64,000 nt of DNA from Lachnospiraceae bacterium NSJ-143 (GCA_022867625.1 JALIFM010000001.1:496001-560000); one strand, 5' to 3'. Positions 26,611-36,011 are shown, counted from the stretch's first letter. The notes: a model not told the origin generated them from the letters alone. Numbers and translations: made by a program.

Positions 26611-26639
26611 TTGAGTTTGGTGAGTGATTATGTTACAAT
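26611..26639 (+). promoter_or_regulatory. Candidate PFOR promoter
   Basis: TTGAGT at 26611-26616, a 17-base spacer, TACAAT at 26634-26639. Transcription would start near 26646, leaving a leader of about 137 bases that contains the structured element. Confidence 0.55.
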
Positions 26640-26662
26640 AATTTATGTGTGGTTGCTATTCA

Positions 26663-26739
26663 GCTTTAAGACCCATAAACGGCAATACCGTATGGTTTGC
26701 CGCTTAATCAGCCGGTTTGGCCGGTCTCAGGTTTTAAGC
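26663..26739 (+). ncRNA. Structured leader RNA of PFOR (three-way junction, unassigned)
   Basis: Hairpin 1: CGGCAA-(T bulge)-ACC, loop GTAT, GGT-TTGCCG at 26680-26702, nine pairs. Hairpin 2: CCGG, loop TTTGG, CCGG at 26712-26724. GCTT at 26663-26666 can pair with AAGC at 26736-26739 to close a junction. No U-tract follows. It does not match the consensus of a riboswitch class I know; it may control translation or stability of this very highly expressed gene. Confidence 0.45.
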
Positions 26740-26782
26740 TCATATTTAAAATAAAACCTAATTTTAAACAGGGGGGAACACA

Positions 26783-29700
26783 ATGAAAAGACCATTAAAG
26801 AAAGCTACAATGGACGGAAACACAGCTGCGGCTCATGCTTCCTATGCTTTCACTGAAGTTGCTACAATTTATCCTATTACTCCTTCATCAGTTATGGCAG
26901 AGATGGTTGATGAGTGGAGCGCAAACGGAAGAAAGAACATTTTCGGACAGACTGTAGAGGTTAGAGAAATGCAGCACGAGGGCGGCGCAGCCGGCGCTGT
27001 TCACGGCGTACTCCAGGGCGGCGGCCTTGCTTCAACTTACACAGCAAGCCAGGGCCTTATGCTTATGCTTCCTAACATGTATAAAATTGCCGGAGAGCTT
27101 CTTCCGGGCGTATTCCATGTAAGCGCACGTGCTCTTGCGTCAAATGCTCTTTCAATTTTCGGAGACCATCAGGACGTAATGACATGCCGTAACACAGGCT
27201 TCACACTTCTTGCTGGAAGCTCTGTACAGCAGGCTTTCCATATGGGATGTATCGCGCATCTCGCAGCTATAAAGAGCAGAATCCCTGTACTTCATTTCTT
27301 CGACGGCTTCAGGACAAGCCACGAATATCAGAAGATAGAGCTTATAGACTATGATGACCTTAAAGAGCTTGTTGACTGGGACGCTTTAAGAGCGTTCAGA
27401 GACAACGCGCTCAACCCTGACCATCCAAAGAGCAGAGGTTCGGCTGAAAACCCTGACGTATTCTTCCAGGCAAGAGAGTCAGTTAACAAATTCTATGAAA
27501 AAGTACCTGGCATTGTTCAGGAATACATGGACAAGATAAATGAAATTGCAGGAACAGACTATAAACTTTTCAACTATTACGGCGCTCCTGACGCTGAGGA
27601 TGTAATTATCTCCATGGGTTCATCCTGCGGTGTTATAAGGGAGACTATTGAATACTGGAACGCTAAGGGCAAAAAACTTGGCCTTGTAGAGTGCCACCTT
27701 TACAGACCGTTTGTTGCGGACGCGCTTCTTGAGGCTATACCTGCTACAGCTAAGAGGATTGCTGTTCTTGACAGAACAAAAGAGCCTGGCTCACTTGGCG
27801 AGCCTCTTTACCTTGATGTTAAGAACGTATTCGCTGACAGCGACAGAAAGCCTCTTATCGTAGGCGGACGCTACGGCCTTGGTTCTAAAGACTTTACACC
27901 TATGGATGTTATGGCTGTATACCAGAACCTCTGGGCAGCTCAGCCAAAGAACGGCTTTACAGTATCTATCGTAGACGATGTTACAAACCTTTCGCTTCCT
28001 GATTTTGCTGAGCCTTTTGACTCAACACCGGACGGAAACTTCTCATGTAAATTCTGGGGACTTGGTTCAGACGGTACTGTAGGAGCAAACAAGCAGGCTG
28101 TCAAGATTATAGGCGACCATACAGATTATAACGCTCAGGCATATTTTGCTTATGACTCAAAGAAATCAGGCGGAGTTACAATTTCCCACCTTCGTTTCGG
28201 ACCTAAGAAGATTGAGGGCTCATACCAGATTAAGGCTGCTAACTTTATAGCTTGCCACAATCAGGCGTATGTTGATAAATACGACCTTATTGGTGACCTT
28301 AAAGAGGGCGGAAGCTTCCTCCTTAACACAATATGGACACCGGAAGAGCTTGATAAAGAGCTTCCAGCTTCTCTCAAGAGAAAGATTGCTCAGAAGAAAG
28401 CCAAATTCTACACAATCGACGCTGTTGATATAGCTAAGGAAATTGGACTTGGCGGACGTATCAACATGATTATGCAGGCTGGTTTCTTCGCTATTTCAAA
28501 GATTATACCTGTTGATGATGCTGTTAAATATCTCAAAGAGCAGGTTAACAAGACTTACGGCGCTAAGGGCCAGGATGTAGTTGACATGAACTGCGCGGCT
28601 ATTGACAAGGGCGTTCAGATGATTAAGGAGATTGAGGTTCCGGCATCATGGGCTGACGCTGTTGACGCTACTTCAAAAGAGGATAAGGAAATACCTAAAT
28701 TCTTCAAGGACGTACTCTTTAAGATGGGTCGTCAGGAAGGAAATGACCTCCCTGTATCAGCTTTCAATGACCATGAGGACGGAAGCTGGGAGCCGGGCTT
28801 TACACAGTATGAGAAACGCGGTATCGCTATTGATGTTCCTGAATGGGATATTACAAAATGCGTACAGTGCAACAGATGTTCAATCGTTTGTTCACACGCT
28901 GTAATCCGTCCTGTTCTCCTTGACGCTTCTGAAGCTGCCAAAGCTCCTGAGGGCTACGCTATGAAGCCTGCACTCGGCGGATTTAAAGATATGCAGTACC
29001 ACCTTTCAATTTCCGGTATGGACTGTACAGGCTGCGGCGTCTGCGTAAAGACATGTCCTACAAAGGCGCTTTCAATGAAAGCTTTCGCTCCTATGAAGGA
29101 TAAGATGACAGCGGAGTGGGATTTCACAATCAACAATGTTTCTGAAAAGGAGATTGACGACAAGCAGAAGGGTACAGTTAAGGGAAGCCAGTTCCTTAAA
29201 CCATACCTTGAGTTCAGCGGCGCCTGCGCAGGCTGCGGTGAGACACCTTACCTTAAGCTTATCACACAGCTTTACGGCGGAAGAATGAGGGTTGCCAACT
29301 CAGCCGGATGTACACATATCTGGGGCGGTTCACCTGAAATACCTTACTGTACAGACGACAGAGGATTTGGTGTTGCCTGGGCCAGCGGACTTTTTGAGGA
29401 TACAGCTGAGTACGGCTATGGCATGTACCTTGGCACAAAGGCGGTTCGCAAGTGGCTTAAGGCTCAGGCTGAAGAGCTTGCTGAAAAGACATCAAACGAG
29501 GAGCTTAAGGCTGCCGCTAAGGAATGGGCTGACAACTATCTTGTAGCTGACGGCACAAGAGAGAGAGCTGACAAGTTCATCGCCGCTATGGAAAAAGCTG
29601 GTGTTGATGAGGCAATCAAGCCGATATATGAAAGAAAAGACTACCTTGTTAAACAGTCACAGTGGATTGTAGGCGGTGACGGCTGGGCATATGATATCGG

Positions 29701-30301
29701 ATACTCAGGCCTTGACCACGTAATCGCTGCTGATGAAGATGTAAATATCATCTGCGTTGACACAGAGGTTTACTCAAATACAGGCGGACAGTCATCAAAG
29801 GCTACACCTACTGCGGCAGTTGCACAGTTTGCTGCGGCAGGAAAGAGGACAAAGAAAAAAGACCTCGGTATGATGGCTATGAGCTACGGCTATGTATATG
29901 TAGCACAGGTTGCTATGGGATATGACCCACAGCAGACACTTACAGCTATTAAAGAGGCTGAGGCTTATGACGGCCCATCTCTTATAATCGCTTACGCTCC
30001 ATGTATCAACCATGGTATTAAGGGCGGTATGAGCAATGCTCAGCTCCACGCTAAAGCTGCTGTTGAGGCTGGTTACTGGCACTGCTACAGGTTCAACCCG
30101 GACCTTAAGAAAGAGGGCAAGAATCCGTTTATTCTCGATTCCAAGGCTCCATCTGCAAGCTTCAGAGATTTCCTGATGAGTGAGGTTCGTTATACATCTC
30201 TCTCAAGAAAATTCCCTGAGATTGCTGAGGACCTCTTTGCTAAGGCTGAGCAGGACGCTAAGGACAGGACAGACAGCTATCTCCGCCTTGTAAAAGACTG
30301 A
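26783..30301 (+). CDS. nifJ: Pyruvate:ferredoxin (flavodoxin) oxidoreductase, single-chain
   Basis: 1172 residues, the normal length of fused homodimeric PFOR. The domain order is intact: pyruvate-binding domain I with YPITPSSVMAEMVDEW, domain II, the gamma-type domain (KKSGGVTISHLRFGP), two 4Fe-4S motifs (CVQCNRCSIVCSH and CTGCGVCVKTCP), then the TPP domain with GACAGCGETPYLKLI and GDGWAYDIGYSGLDHV. It converts pyruvate and CoA to acetyl-CoA and CO2, reducing ferredoxin, the core fermentation step of anaerobes. Codon use is biased to a small set (GCT, CTT, AAG, GTT), unlike its neighbours, as expected for a very abundant protein. AGGGGGG precedes the ATG. Confidence 0.98.
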   Translation: MKRPLKKATMDGNTAAAHASYAFTEVATIYPITPSSVMAEMVDEWSANGRKNIFGQTVEVREMQHEGGAAGAVHGVLQGGGLASTYTASQGLMLMLPNMYKIAGELLPGVFHVSARALASNALSIFGDHQDVMTCRNTGFTLLAGSSVQQAFHMGCIAHLAAIKSRIPVLHFFDGFRTSHEYQKIELIDYDDLKELVDWDALRAFRDNALNPDHPKSRGSAENPDVFFQARESVNKFYEKVPGIVQEYMDKINEIAGTDYKLFNYYGAPDAEDVIISMGSSCGVIRETIEYWNAKGKKLGLVECHLYRPFVADALLEAIPATAKRIAVLDRTKEPGSLGEPLYLDVKNVFADSDRKPLIVGGRYGLGSKDFTPMDVMAVYQNLWAAQPKNGFTVSIVDDVTNLSLPDFAEPFDSTPDGNFSCKFWGLGSDGTVGANKQAVKIIGDHTDYNAQAYFAYDSKKSGGVTISHLRFGPKKIEGSYQIKAANFIACHNQAYVDKYDLIGDLKEGGSFLLNTIWTPEELDKELPASLKRKIAQKKAKFYTIDAVDIAKEIGLGGRINMIMQAGFFAISKIIPVDDAVKYLKEQVNKTYGAKGQDVVDMNCAAIDKGVQMIKEIEVPASWADAVDATSKEDKEIPKFFKDVLFKMGRQEGNDLPVSAFNDHEDGSWEPGFTQYEKRGIAIDVPEWDITKCVQCNRCSIVCSHAVIRPVLLDASEAAKAPEGYAMKPALGGFKDMQYHLSISGMDCTGCGVCVKTCPTKALSMKAFAPMKDKMTAEWDFTINNVSEKEIDDKQKGTVKGSQFLKPYLEFSGACAGCGETPYLKLITQLYGGRMRVANSAGCTHIWGGSPEIPYCTDDRGFGVAWASGLFEDTAEYGYGMYLGTKAVRKWLKAQAEELAEKTSNEELKAAAKEWADNYLVADGTRERADKFIAAMEKAGVDEAIKPIYERKDYLVKQSQWIVGGDGWAYDIGYSGLDHVIAADEDVNIICVDTEVYSNTGGQSSKATPTAAVAQFAAAGKRTKKKDLGMMAMSYGYVYVAQVAMGYDPQQTLTAIKEAEAYDGPSLIIAYAPCINHGIKGGMSNAQLHAKAAVEAGYWHCYRFNPDLKKEGKNPFILDSKAPSASFRDFLMSEVRYTSLSRKFPEIAEDLFAKAEQDAKDRTDSYLRLVKD

Positions 30302-30323
30302 TAAAAATAGATAATTAATTTTT

Positions 30324-30352
30324 CGGCCCGATTTAATCGGGCCGTTTTTTTT
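30324..30352 (+). terminator. PFOR terminator
   Basis: CGGCCCGATT and AATCGGGCCG form a 10-bp stem followed by eight T. Confidence 0.92.
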
Positions 30353-30516
30353 GTATAAAACAGAGTCTGTGAGGCCAGGTACAATTTAAATGGGATTATT
30401 GAACAAATTGTTAACACTATATTACAGTTTGAATAATAACTGTCATACTGCGGAATTTTGTGGTAATATTTATTAAAAGAGAAATTATATTATTTGGATA
30501 AAGGAATGGTTGACTG

Positions 30517-31023
30517 ATGAAAAGGATTGCCGCTTTTGAAAAAGTGAGTTTTGAACGTTTTAAAAACGACAGCGCGGAAATAATGCCGGAAAAAGCTGCC
30601 GATATTGTATACAGTTCTTTAAAACTTCCGCGAAGAGCTACAAAAGGCTCAGCCGGATATGATTTTTATACTCCTTTTGATATTAAGCTTGAGCCGGGTG
30701 AATCTGTAAAGGTGCCCACAGGTATAAGATGCAGTATGGACGAGGGCTGGGTACTTAAGATTTACCCGAGAAGTGGTCTTGGGTTTAAATATCGTTTGCA
30801 GCTCAACAATACTGTAGGTATTATAGACAGTGACTACTATTACAGCGACAATGAAGGTCATATTATGATTAAAATTACAAATGACAGCAAAGATGGCAAA
30901 ACAGTAGAGATAAGGGCTGGAGAGGGCTTTGCCCAAGGTATATTTGTTGAGTATGGCATTACATACGATGACGAGGCAAATGAGGAAAGAAACGGCGGTT
31001 TTGGAAGCACCACAAGAGCGTAA
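30517..31023 (+). CDS. dut: dUTP diphosphatase (trimeric dUTPase family)
   Basis: 168 residues. The five dUTPase motifs are in order: GSAGYDFYTP (1), YPRSGLGFK (2), NTVGIIDSDYY (3, with the catalytic Asp and uracil-reading Tyr), GEGFAQGIF (4) and ERNGGFGSTT (5). It would hydrolyse dUTP to dUMP. About 30 extra N-terminal residues precede motif 1. Motif 2 has Gly where many enzymes have Ser, and motif 5 ends TTRA rather than TG, so a dCTP deaminase-like or divergent activity is not fully excluded. AAGGA is 11 bases before the ATG. Confidence 0.88.
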   Translation: MKRIAAFEKVSFERFKNDSAEIMPEKAADIVYSSLKLPRRATKGSAGYDFYTPFDIKLEPGESVKVPTGIRCSMDEGWVLKIYPRSGLGFKYRLQLNNTVGIIDSDYYYSDNEGHIMIKITNDSKDGKTVEIRAGEGFAQGIFVEYGITYDDEANEERNGGFGSTTRA

Positions 31024-31058
31024 TACAAAATGTTTAATTATATAAAGGGGGTATATGT

Positions 31059-32417
31059 ATGAAAAAATTTGTTTTGGCGGCTATGGCTGTGCTTTTGCTC
31101 AATGTAAACGCATTTGCGTATACAGAAAGCCATATTACAAAGGATGTGTCGGTAAAAGTAGATGATGAGCTTACCGGCAGCAGGGCTCCAAAGCTTGTTA
31201 TTGACGAGTGTGGTGATTTTGAGGGATTAACCGGTACAACTGATTTTTCGCTTATGCTTGAAAACGCTGAGTGGCTTTATGACGGTTCAGGCACAATAGA
31301 AAACGGTATTGGTTATATGGTTATATCGTCTAATGAGATGATTATTACAGTTGACACTGATATTTATGACGCGGCGTCAAGGGGGATAGAGATACCTGTT
31401 TATGCCAAGATTACAGACGGCGGTACAGCTTCGTTGACAATTGACGGCAAAAACTCGCCTGTATCATCAGAAACCCTTACATTCGCCCACAGCGGCTACC
31501 CGAATATGGAAATTACTATAAAAGGACCTGATGATGGCTCAAGCGTATTCAGCCTGAGTTTTAAGGACAATTATCCATATCAGCTTGTTAACGGAAGGAT
31601 TTATGAGCTCAAGCTGACAAACGGATTTAATTTCACAGGTAAGGCCAATGTGAGCGATTCAGGAAAGTTCGCAGGCAGGGCAGAATTTGCGGTTGATAAA
31701 AACAAAAGCACAGCTTATGTTAAGCTTGAGACACAGTCGGGGACTGGTTCAGGTACAATTGATATAACCGGCATAGGTATTGAGCCTACAGCCAAAAGCC
31801 AGAGTGGGGATATAGAGCTCTCAATTTCATCAATAAACCATGGAGATTTGTCAAAGACCATTTATCTGGGCAAATATGAGGCGAAAAATGACAGCGCTGA
31901 TAAAACTGACACACCTGTTACAGATAAGGGTACAGATGACAAAACAGATGAAAATACCGAGGGAAATACAGCAAAATCGACAGTAAAATTTACTGTTGGA
32001 AGCGACCGCTACTATATTGACACTACAAAATATGAAACAAACTCAAAGCCTAATGTTGAATCAGTTATGTATAAGACAGATGCGGCGCCGTATATAAATA
32101 AAAGCGGAAGGACAATGGTTCCTTTAAGGGCTGCGGCAAACGCACTTGGCATATCTGACGACAATATACAGTGGTCTGAGGAAGGATTCAGAGGTGTTAT
32201 ATTGAGTGTTGACGGACATTCGGTAAAGATACCGGCAGGTGACACAGACTCTTATTATATTGAGGTAGACGGAAAAAAGGTTGAAACTGACGCCGCCGCT
32301 GAAATTAAAGATGGAAGGACATACCTGCCAATAAGGAGTCTGTCAAATGCTCTTGGTATAAACGACGACAGTATTATATGGGATGCGAACAGCAGAACAG
32401 TATCCATAGCCAAATAA
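31059..32417 (+). CDS. Secreted stalk-domain protein with C-terminal copper-amine-oxidase-N-like repeats
   Basis: 452 residues. Signal peptide cut near NAFAY (about residue 20), a beta-rich N-terminal region to about 290, a Thr/Asp/Lys-rich linker (about 285-310), and a C-terminal stalk domain with two linked halves: MVPLRAAANALGISDDNIQW and YLPIRSLSNALGINDDSIIW. The repeated pattern of xPLRxxxxALG is diagnostic. It is likely extracellular; the function is unknown. AGGGGG precedes the ATG. The C-terminal domain is the same fold as in the protein at 7690-8451. Confidence 0.88.
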   Translation: MKKFVLAAMAVLLLNVNAFAYTESHITKDVSVKVDDELTGSRAPKLVIDECGDFEGLTGTTDFSLMLENAEWLYDGSGTIENGIGYMVISSNEMIITVDTDIYDAASRGIEIPVYAKITDGGTASLTIDGKNSPVSSETLTFAHSGYPNMEITIKGPDDGSSVFSLSFKDNYPYQLVNGRIYELKLTNGFNFTGKANVSDSGKFAGRAEFAVDKNKSTAYVKLETQSGTGSGTIDITGIGIEPTAKSQSGDIELSISSINHGDLSKTIYLGKYEAKNDSADKTDTPVTDKGTDDKTDENTEGNTAKSTVKFTVGSDRYYIDTTKYETNSKPNVESVMYKTDAAPYINKSGRTMVPLRAAANALGISDDNIQWSEEGFRGVILSVDGHSVKIPAGDTDSYYIEVDGKKVETDAAAEIKDGRTYLPIRSLSNALGINDDSIIWDANSRTVSIAK

Positions 32418-32426
32418 ATTTATTTA

Positions 32427-32454
32427 AAAGGCGGCCATTCAGGCCGCTTTTTTT
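32427..32454 (+). terminator. Terminator after the stalk-domain gene
   Basis: GCGGCC-ATTCA-GGCCGC, flanked by AAAAG and followed by seven T. Confidence 0.88.
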
Positions 32455-32510
32455 ATTGAAAATATTTGATGAATATTTTAAGTTGTCAGTACAAATATTA
32501 TATTTGGTTA

Positions 32511-32539
32511 TTGACATGCAATTTAAACGGGAATATAAT
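32511..32539 (+). promoter_or_regulatory. Consensus sigma-A promoter of the copper operon
   Basis: TTGACA at 32511-32516, exactly 17 bases, TATAAT at 32534-32539. Both hexamers are perfect. Transcription should start at about 32546, within the CsoR operator. Confidence 0.92.
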
Positions 32540-32544
32540 AACAC

Positions 32545-32563
32545 TATACCCCTAGGGGGTGTA
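32545..32563. promoter_or_regulatory. CsoR operator
   Basis: TATACCCCTAGGGGGTGTA matches the GC-rich CsoR-type palindrome built on CCCCTA/TAGGGG. It covers the predicted transcription start, so bound apo-CsoR would block the operon and Cu(I) would release it. The csoR gene lies at the end of the same operon. Confidence 0.85.
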
Positions 32564-32614
32564 GCAGATTGACCTGTTGCATAGCGTAAATAATTCCTTT
32601 GAGGAGGTGCAGAT

Positions 32615-35173
32615 ATGAAAAACAAGTTCGATATTACAGGTATGACATGCAGCGCCTGTAGTGCCCACGTTGAAAAAAGCGTATCAAAAGTAAATGGGGT
32701 TAAGGCCGTAAATGTCAACCTTTTACAAAATTCTATGACTGTTGAGTATAATGAGGAAGAAACAGGCGTTGACGACATAGTAAAAGCTGTTGAAAGCGGA
32801 GGCTATGGAGCATCGCCTGTGGGACAAAAACAATCTGAGCAGAGCACAAACACTGCGGCTGAGGACGAAATTAAAAACACTCAATTCAGGCTTAAGGTAT
32901 CGTTTTTGTTTATGATTCCCCTGTTTTATATATCAATGGGGCATATGATGGGAGCACCCCTCCCCGGTATTCTTGCTGACCATGAGAATATGATGGTGTT
33001 TTCGCTTACACAGCTTTTACTTACTGTTCCGGTAATGATAGTAAATAAAAAGTACTTTATAAACGGTTTTAAAAGTCTTGCAAGCCGTTCGCCTAATATG
33101 GACACACTTGTGGCTATAGGCTCCGGCGCGGCGTTTCTGTACAGTGTTATATCAATATTCAGAATGGGCTACTATCTTGGCCACGGAAACATGGAAATGG
33201 CACATGTAGAAATGATGGAGCTGTATTTTGAGTCGGCGTCGGTTATACTTACGCTTATAACACTTGGAAAATTTTTGGAGGCCCGCTCAAAGGGCAAAAC
33301 CGGAGAAGCAATAAGAAAGCTTCTTGACTTGGCCCCAAAAAAGGCTATAGTTTTGAGAGACGGAAAAGAAACTGAGATTGACTCAGGAGACATAGTGCTT
33401 GGAGACATAGTGGTTGTAAAGCCCGGAAGCTCCATACCGGCAGACGGAATTGTGACAGAGGGCTCCTCTTTTGTTGACGAGTCAGCTATTACAGGGGAGA
33501 GCATACCTGTAGAAAAAAGGGTCGGAGACAGGGCTGTATGCGCAACGATAAACAAAAACGGAAGCTTTAAATTTAAGGCGGACAGGGTAGGAGATGACAC
33601 TACTCTTGCGCAGATTGTGCATCTTGTGGAGGACGCGGGAGGCTCAAAAGCCCCTATAGCAAAGCTTGCGGATAAAGTAGCCGGGGTATTTGTGCCGGTT
33701 GTAATAGCTATAGCCGTTATATCCGCTGCTGTGTGGCTTTTTACAGGGGCCGGGGTCAATTTTGCGGTATCAATAGGCATAGCGGTGCTCGTTATATCCT
33801 GCCCATGCGCTCTGGGCCTTGCTACGCCTACAGCCATAATGGTGGGCACAGGCAAGGGGGCTGAAAACGGAATACTTATAAAATCTGCCGAAAGTCTTGA
33901 AACTGCACACCTTATAAACACAGTTGTAATGGATAAGACGGGTACGGTTACAGAGGGGCACCCGAGGGTAACGGATATAGAGCTTTTTGGCAGCATTGAT
34001 AAAAGCAGATTTATCAAAATAGCAGCCTCAGCCGAAAAAATGTCGGAGCATCCGGTTTCGGAGGCTATTGTACAGAAGGCCGAGGAAGAAAACCACAGCC
34101 TTTTTAATGTGAAGGACTTTGAGTCCGTATCCGGCAGGGGAATAAAATGCACTGTGGACTCTGTAAAGGTCATAGCCGGAAACGCCGCCATGATGAAAGA
34201 AAACGGCGTGGATATATCAGGAGCTGAAGGTATATCCAAGGAGCTGTCCTCAAAGGGCAAAACCCCACTGTTTTTTGCCTTTGACGGTAAAATTGAAGGC
34301 ATTGTGGCTGTTGCGGATGTAGTTAAAAAATCCAGTGCCAATGCTGTAAGGGAATTCAAAAAAATGGGTATTGATGTTATAATGCTTACTGGGGACAACA
34401 AGCTTGCAGCTGAGGCCATAGGGCATGAGGTAGGCATAGACAATGTTATAAGTGAGGTGCTGCCTCAGGATAAGGAAGAAAAGGTAAGGCTTTTGCAGGA
34501 GCAGGGAAGAAAGGTAGCCATGATAGGCGATGGAATAAATGACGCGCCGGCTCTTGTGAGGGCTGACACCGGCATAGCAATAGGGGCGGGCACGGATATA
34601 GCCATAGAGTCTGCCGATATAGTGCTGGTTAAAAACGACCTTCTTGACGCTGTGTCGGCGGTACAGCTCAGCAGAGCCACAATAAGGAATATAAAGCAGA
34701 ACCTGTTCTGGGCGTTTATTTATAACATAATAGGCATACCGTTTGCGGCAGGCGTATTTTACCCGCTTACAGGCATTAAGCTTAACCCTATGATTGGCGC
34801 GGCCGCTATGAGCATGAGCTCTGTGTTTGTTGTTACAAACGCTCTGAGGCTTAAAAGGTTTAAGCCTGCATTTTCAGCTTCGCAGGAAATACATGATAAT
34901 CAGTACATGGCAGACACAAATGAAAAAAATAATATCAAACCCGTAAAGAATGAGGAGGAATTTAGAATGGAAAAGAAAATGCTTATTGAAGGCATGATGT
35001 GCTCACATTGTTCAGGAAGGGTTGAAAAAGCCCTTAATGCTATTGAAGGAGTTTCGGCAAAGGTAGACCTTGACGGCAAATGCGCATATGTTACAGCTGA
35101 TAAAAATGTGGATGACAGTGTGCTTTCGGCAGCGGTTACAGAGGCCGGGTATGAGGTAAAGGGAATAGAGTAA
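32615..35173 (+). CDS. copA: Cu(I)-exporting P1B-type ATPase with an additional C-terminal CopZ-like domain
   Basis: 852 residues. N-terminal heavy-metal domain with [15 protein letters not shown] at about 7-21; actuator TGES in [11 protein letters not shown]; the CPC metal motif [11 protein letters not shown]; phosphorylation site [18 protein letters not shown] (HP motif); [15 protein letters not shown] second heavy-metal domain ([15 protein letters not shown]) is fused at the far C-terminus, residues about 787-852, behind a charged linker, which is uncommon. GAGGAGG precedes the first ATG. The stop overlaps the csoR start (TAATG). The operon is controlled by the CsoR operator upstream. Confidence 0.96.
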   Translation: MKNKFDITGMTCSACSAHVEKSVSKVNGVKAVNVNLLQNSMTVEYNEEETGVDDIVKAVESGGYGASPVGQKQSEQSTNTAAEDEIKNTQFRLKVSFLFMIPLFYISMGHMMGAPLPGILADHENMMVFSLTQLLLTVPVMIVNKKYFINGFKSLASRSPNMDTLVAIGSGAAFLYSVISIFRMGYYLGHGNMEMAHVEMMELYFESASVILTLITLGKFLEARSKGKTGEAIRKLLDLAPKKAIVLRDGKETEIDSGDIVLGDIVVVKPGSSIPADGIVTEGSSFVDESAITGESIPVEKRVGDRAVCATINKNGSFKFKADRVGDDTTLAQIVHLVEDAGGSKAPIAKLADKVAGVFVPVVIAIAVISAAVWLFTGAGVNFAVSIGIAVLVISCPCALGLATPTAIMVGTGKGAENGILIKSAESLETAHLINTVVMDKTGTVTEGHPRVTDIELFGSIDKSRFIKIAASAEKMSEHPVSEAIVQKAEEENHSLFNVKDFESVSGRGIKCTVDSVKVIAGNAAMMKENGVDISGAEGISKELSSKGKTPLFFAFDGKIEGIVAVADVVKKSSANAVREFKKMGIDVIMLTGDNKLAAEAIGHEVGIDNVISEVLPQDKEEKVRLLQEQGRKVAMIGDGINDAPALVRADTGIAIGAGTDIAIESADIVLVKNDLLDAVSAVQLSRATIRNIKQNLFWAFIYNIIGIPFAAGVFYPLTGIKLNPMIGAAAMSMSSVFVVTNALRLKRFKPAFSASQEIHDNQYMADTNEKNNIKPVKNEEEFRMEKKMLIEGMMCSHCSGRVEKALNAIEGVSAKVDLDGKCAYVTADKNVDDSVLSAAVTEAGYEVKGIE
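34953..34969 (+). promoter_or_regulatory. Internal ribosome binding site and start codon within copA (CopZ-like product)
   Basis: AGGAGGAA is followed 6 bases later by an in-frame ATG at 34967 that begins exactly at the C-terminal metal-binding domain. Initiation here would give a free 68-residue CopZ-like copper chaperone, ending with the copA stop at 35173. The site is better than most true starts in this window. Use in the cell is inferred. Confidence 0.55.
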
Positions 35174-35436
35174 TGAAGGCAGACAGCGCTAAAGTATGCC
35201 GCCTGCTCAAAACAGCTAGGGGGCAGATAGACGGAATACTTAAAATGATTGATGAGGACAGATACTGTGTTGACATCTCCAACCAGGTTTCTGCGACAGA
35301 GGCTATACTTAAAAAGGTAAACAGGGAGATTTTAAAGTCGCATATGAAATGCTGTGTTAAGGACGCTTTTGAAAAGGGAAACGAGGACGAAAAGATTGAA
35401 GAACTGGTTGACCTTATAGAAAAAATGTCAAAATAG
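35173..35436 (+). CDS. csoR: CsoR-family copper-sensing repressor
   Basis: 87 residues of the all-helical DUF156/CsoR family: RLLKTARGQIDGILKMI, then DRYCVDISNQVSATEAIL and KSHMKCCVKDAF. The Cys...His-x3-Cys set (C near 38, H and C near 63-67) provides the Cu(I) trigonal site. Cu(I) binding releases the operator. Its ATG shares a base with the copA stop, so repressor synthesis is coupled to the pump, a feedback arrangement. A different DUF156 ligand is possible, but the copA context and operator support copper. Confidence 0.93.
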   Translation: MKADSAKVCRLLKTARGQIDGILKMIDEDRYCVDISNQVSATEAILKKVNREILKSHMKCCVKDAFEKGNEDEKIEELVDLIEKMSK

Positions 35437-35497
35437 AAAAAACACAGGTATCTATAATCCACTTCGCTAAAAAATATAGTGAAATGCAGAGTTTTTC

Positions 35498-35526
35498 TTG
35501 ACAAACAGCCAATAAAATATTATAAA
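35498..35526 (+). promoter_or_regulatory. Promoter of the HU gene and its long leader
   Basis: TTGACA at 35498-35503, a 17-base spacer, TATAAA at 35521-35526; transcription near 35533 gives a leader of about 145 bases. A second candidate lies downstream: TTGACA at 35625-35630 and TATAAT at 35650-35655, with a longer 19-base spacer. Confidence 0.65.
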
Positions 35527-35532
35527 TATTAA

Positions 35533-35625
35533 AGGCGCTTATGCCCGCTAAAGAGCGGAAGAGCCCCTCTGGGCTTGTTGGATGCGCAGTTGGTTTGATT
35601 TTGAATGGCAATTCAAATCTGCTTT
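35533..35625 (+). ncRNA. Structured leader or small RNA upstream of HU (unassigned)
   Basis: GCGC at about 35535 and GCGC at about 35584 close a junction holding two compact hairpins: CCGCT-AAAG-AGCGG and AGCCC-CTCT-GGGCT. A third hairpin follows, GATTTTGAAT-GGCA-ATTCAAATC with one bulge. The set is GC-rich compared with the flanks. No U-tract ends it. It may be an autoregulatory leader for HU or an independent small RNA. I do not recognise the family. Confidence 0.5.
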
Positions 35626-35678
35626 TGACACGCAGAAAAAGCGGTCAGGTATAATTATCATAAGGAGGAAGTTCGTTA

Positions 35679-35954
35679 ATGAATAAATCGGAATTGATTG
35701 CTGCTGTTGTAGAGAAAACAGAACTCAGCAAAAAGGATGCGGAAAAAGCGCTTAAGGCTTTTGAGGATGTTATTACAGAGGAGCTTAAAAAAGGCGAGAA
35801 GGTTCAGCTTGTAGGCTTTGGCACATTTGAGGTTTCTGAGAGAGCCGAAAGAATGGGCAGAAACCCGAAGACCAAGGAGACTATGGTAATCAGTGCTTCC
35901 AAAGCGCCTAAGTTTAAGGCTGGAAAAGCTCTTAAGGACGCTGTAAACGAATAA
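35679..35954 (+). CDS. hup: HU-family DNA-binding protein
   Basis: 91 residues, exactly HU length. [25 protein letters not shown] is the dimerising helical part; [22 protein letters not shown] contains the beta arm with the intercalating Pro (RNPKT). It compacts and bends DNA. AAGGAGG is 10 bases before the ATG. It has its own promoter with a structured leader and its own terminator, although rqcP lies 57 bases downstream. Confidence 0.97.
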   Translation: MNKSELIAAVVEKTELSKKDAEKALKAFEDVITEELKKGEKVQLVGFGTFEVSERAERMGRNPKTKETMVISASKAPKFKAGKALKDAVNE

Positions 35955-35965
35955 TTAACATTTTC

Positions 35966-35995
35966 GGTCTGCATTATAAATGCAGGCCTTTTTTT
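35966..35995 (+). terminator. HU terminator
   Basis: GGTCTGCAT and ATGCAGGCC pair (one G-T) around a 5-base loop, followed by seven T. Confidence 0.88.
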
Positions 35996-36011
35996 AACCG
36001 GAGGTAAATAT

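Noticed and set aside
33172-34443. 423-codon minus-strand frame opposite copA
   Set aside because: Ser/Pro/Thr-rich shadow frame of a well-supported gene, without a ribosome site or domain.
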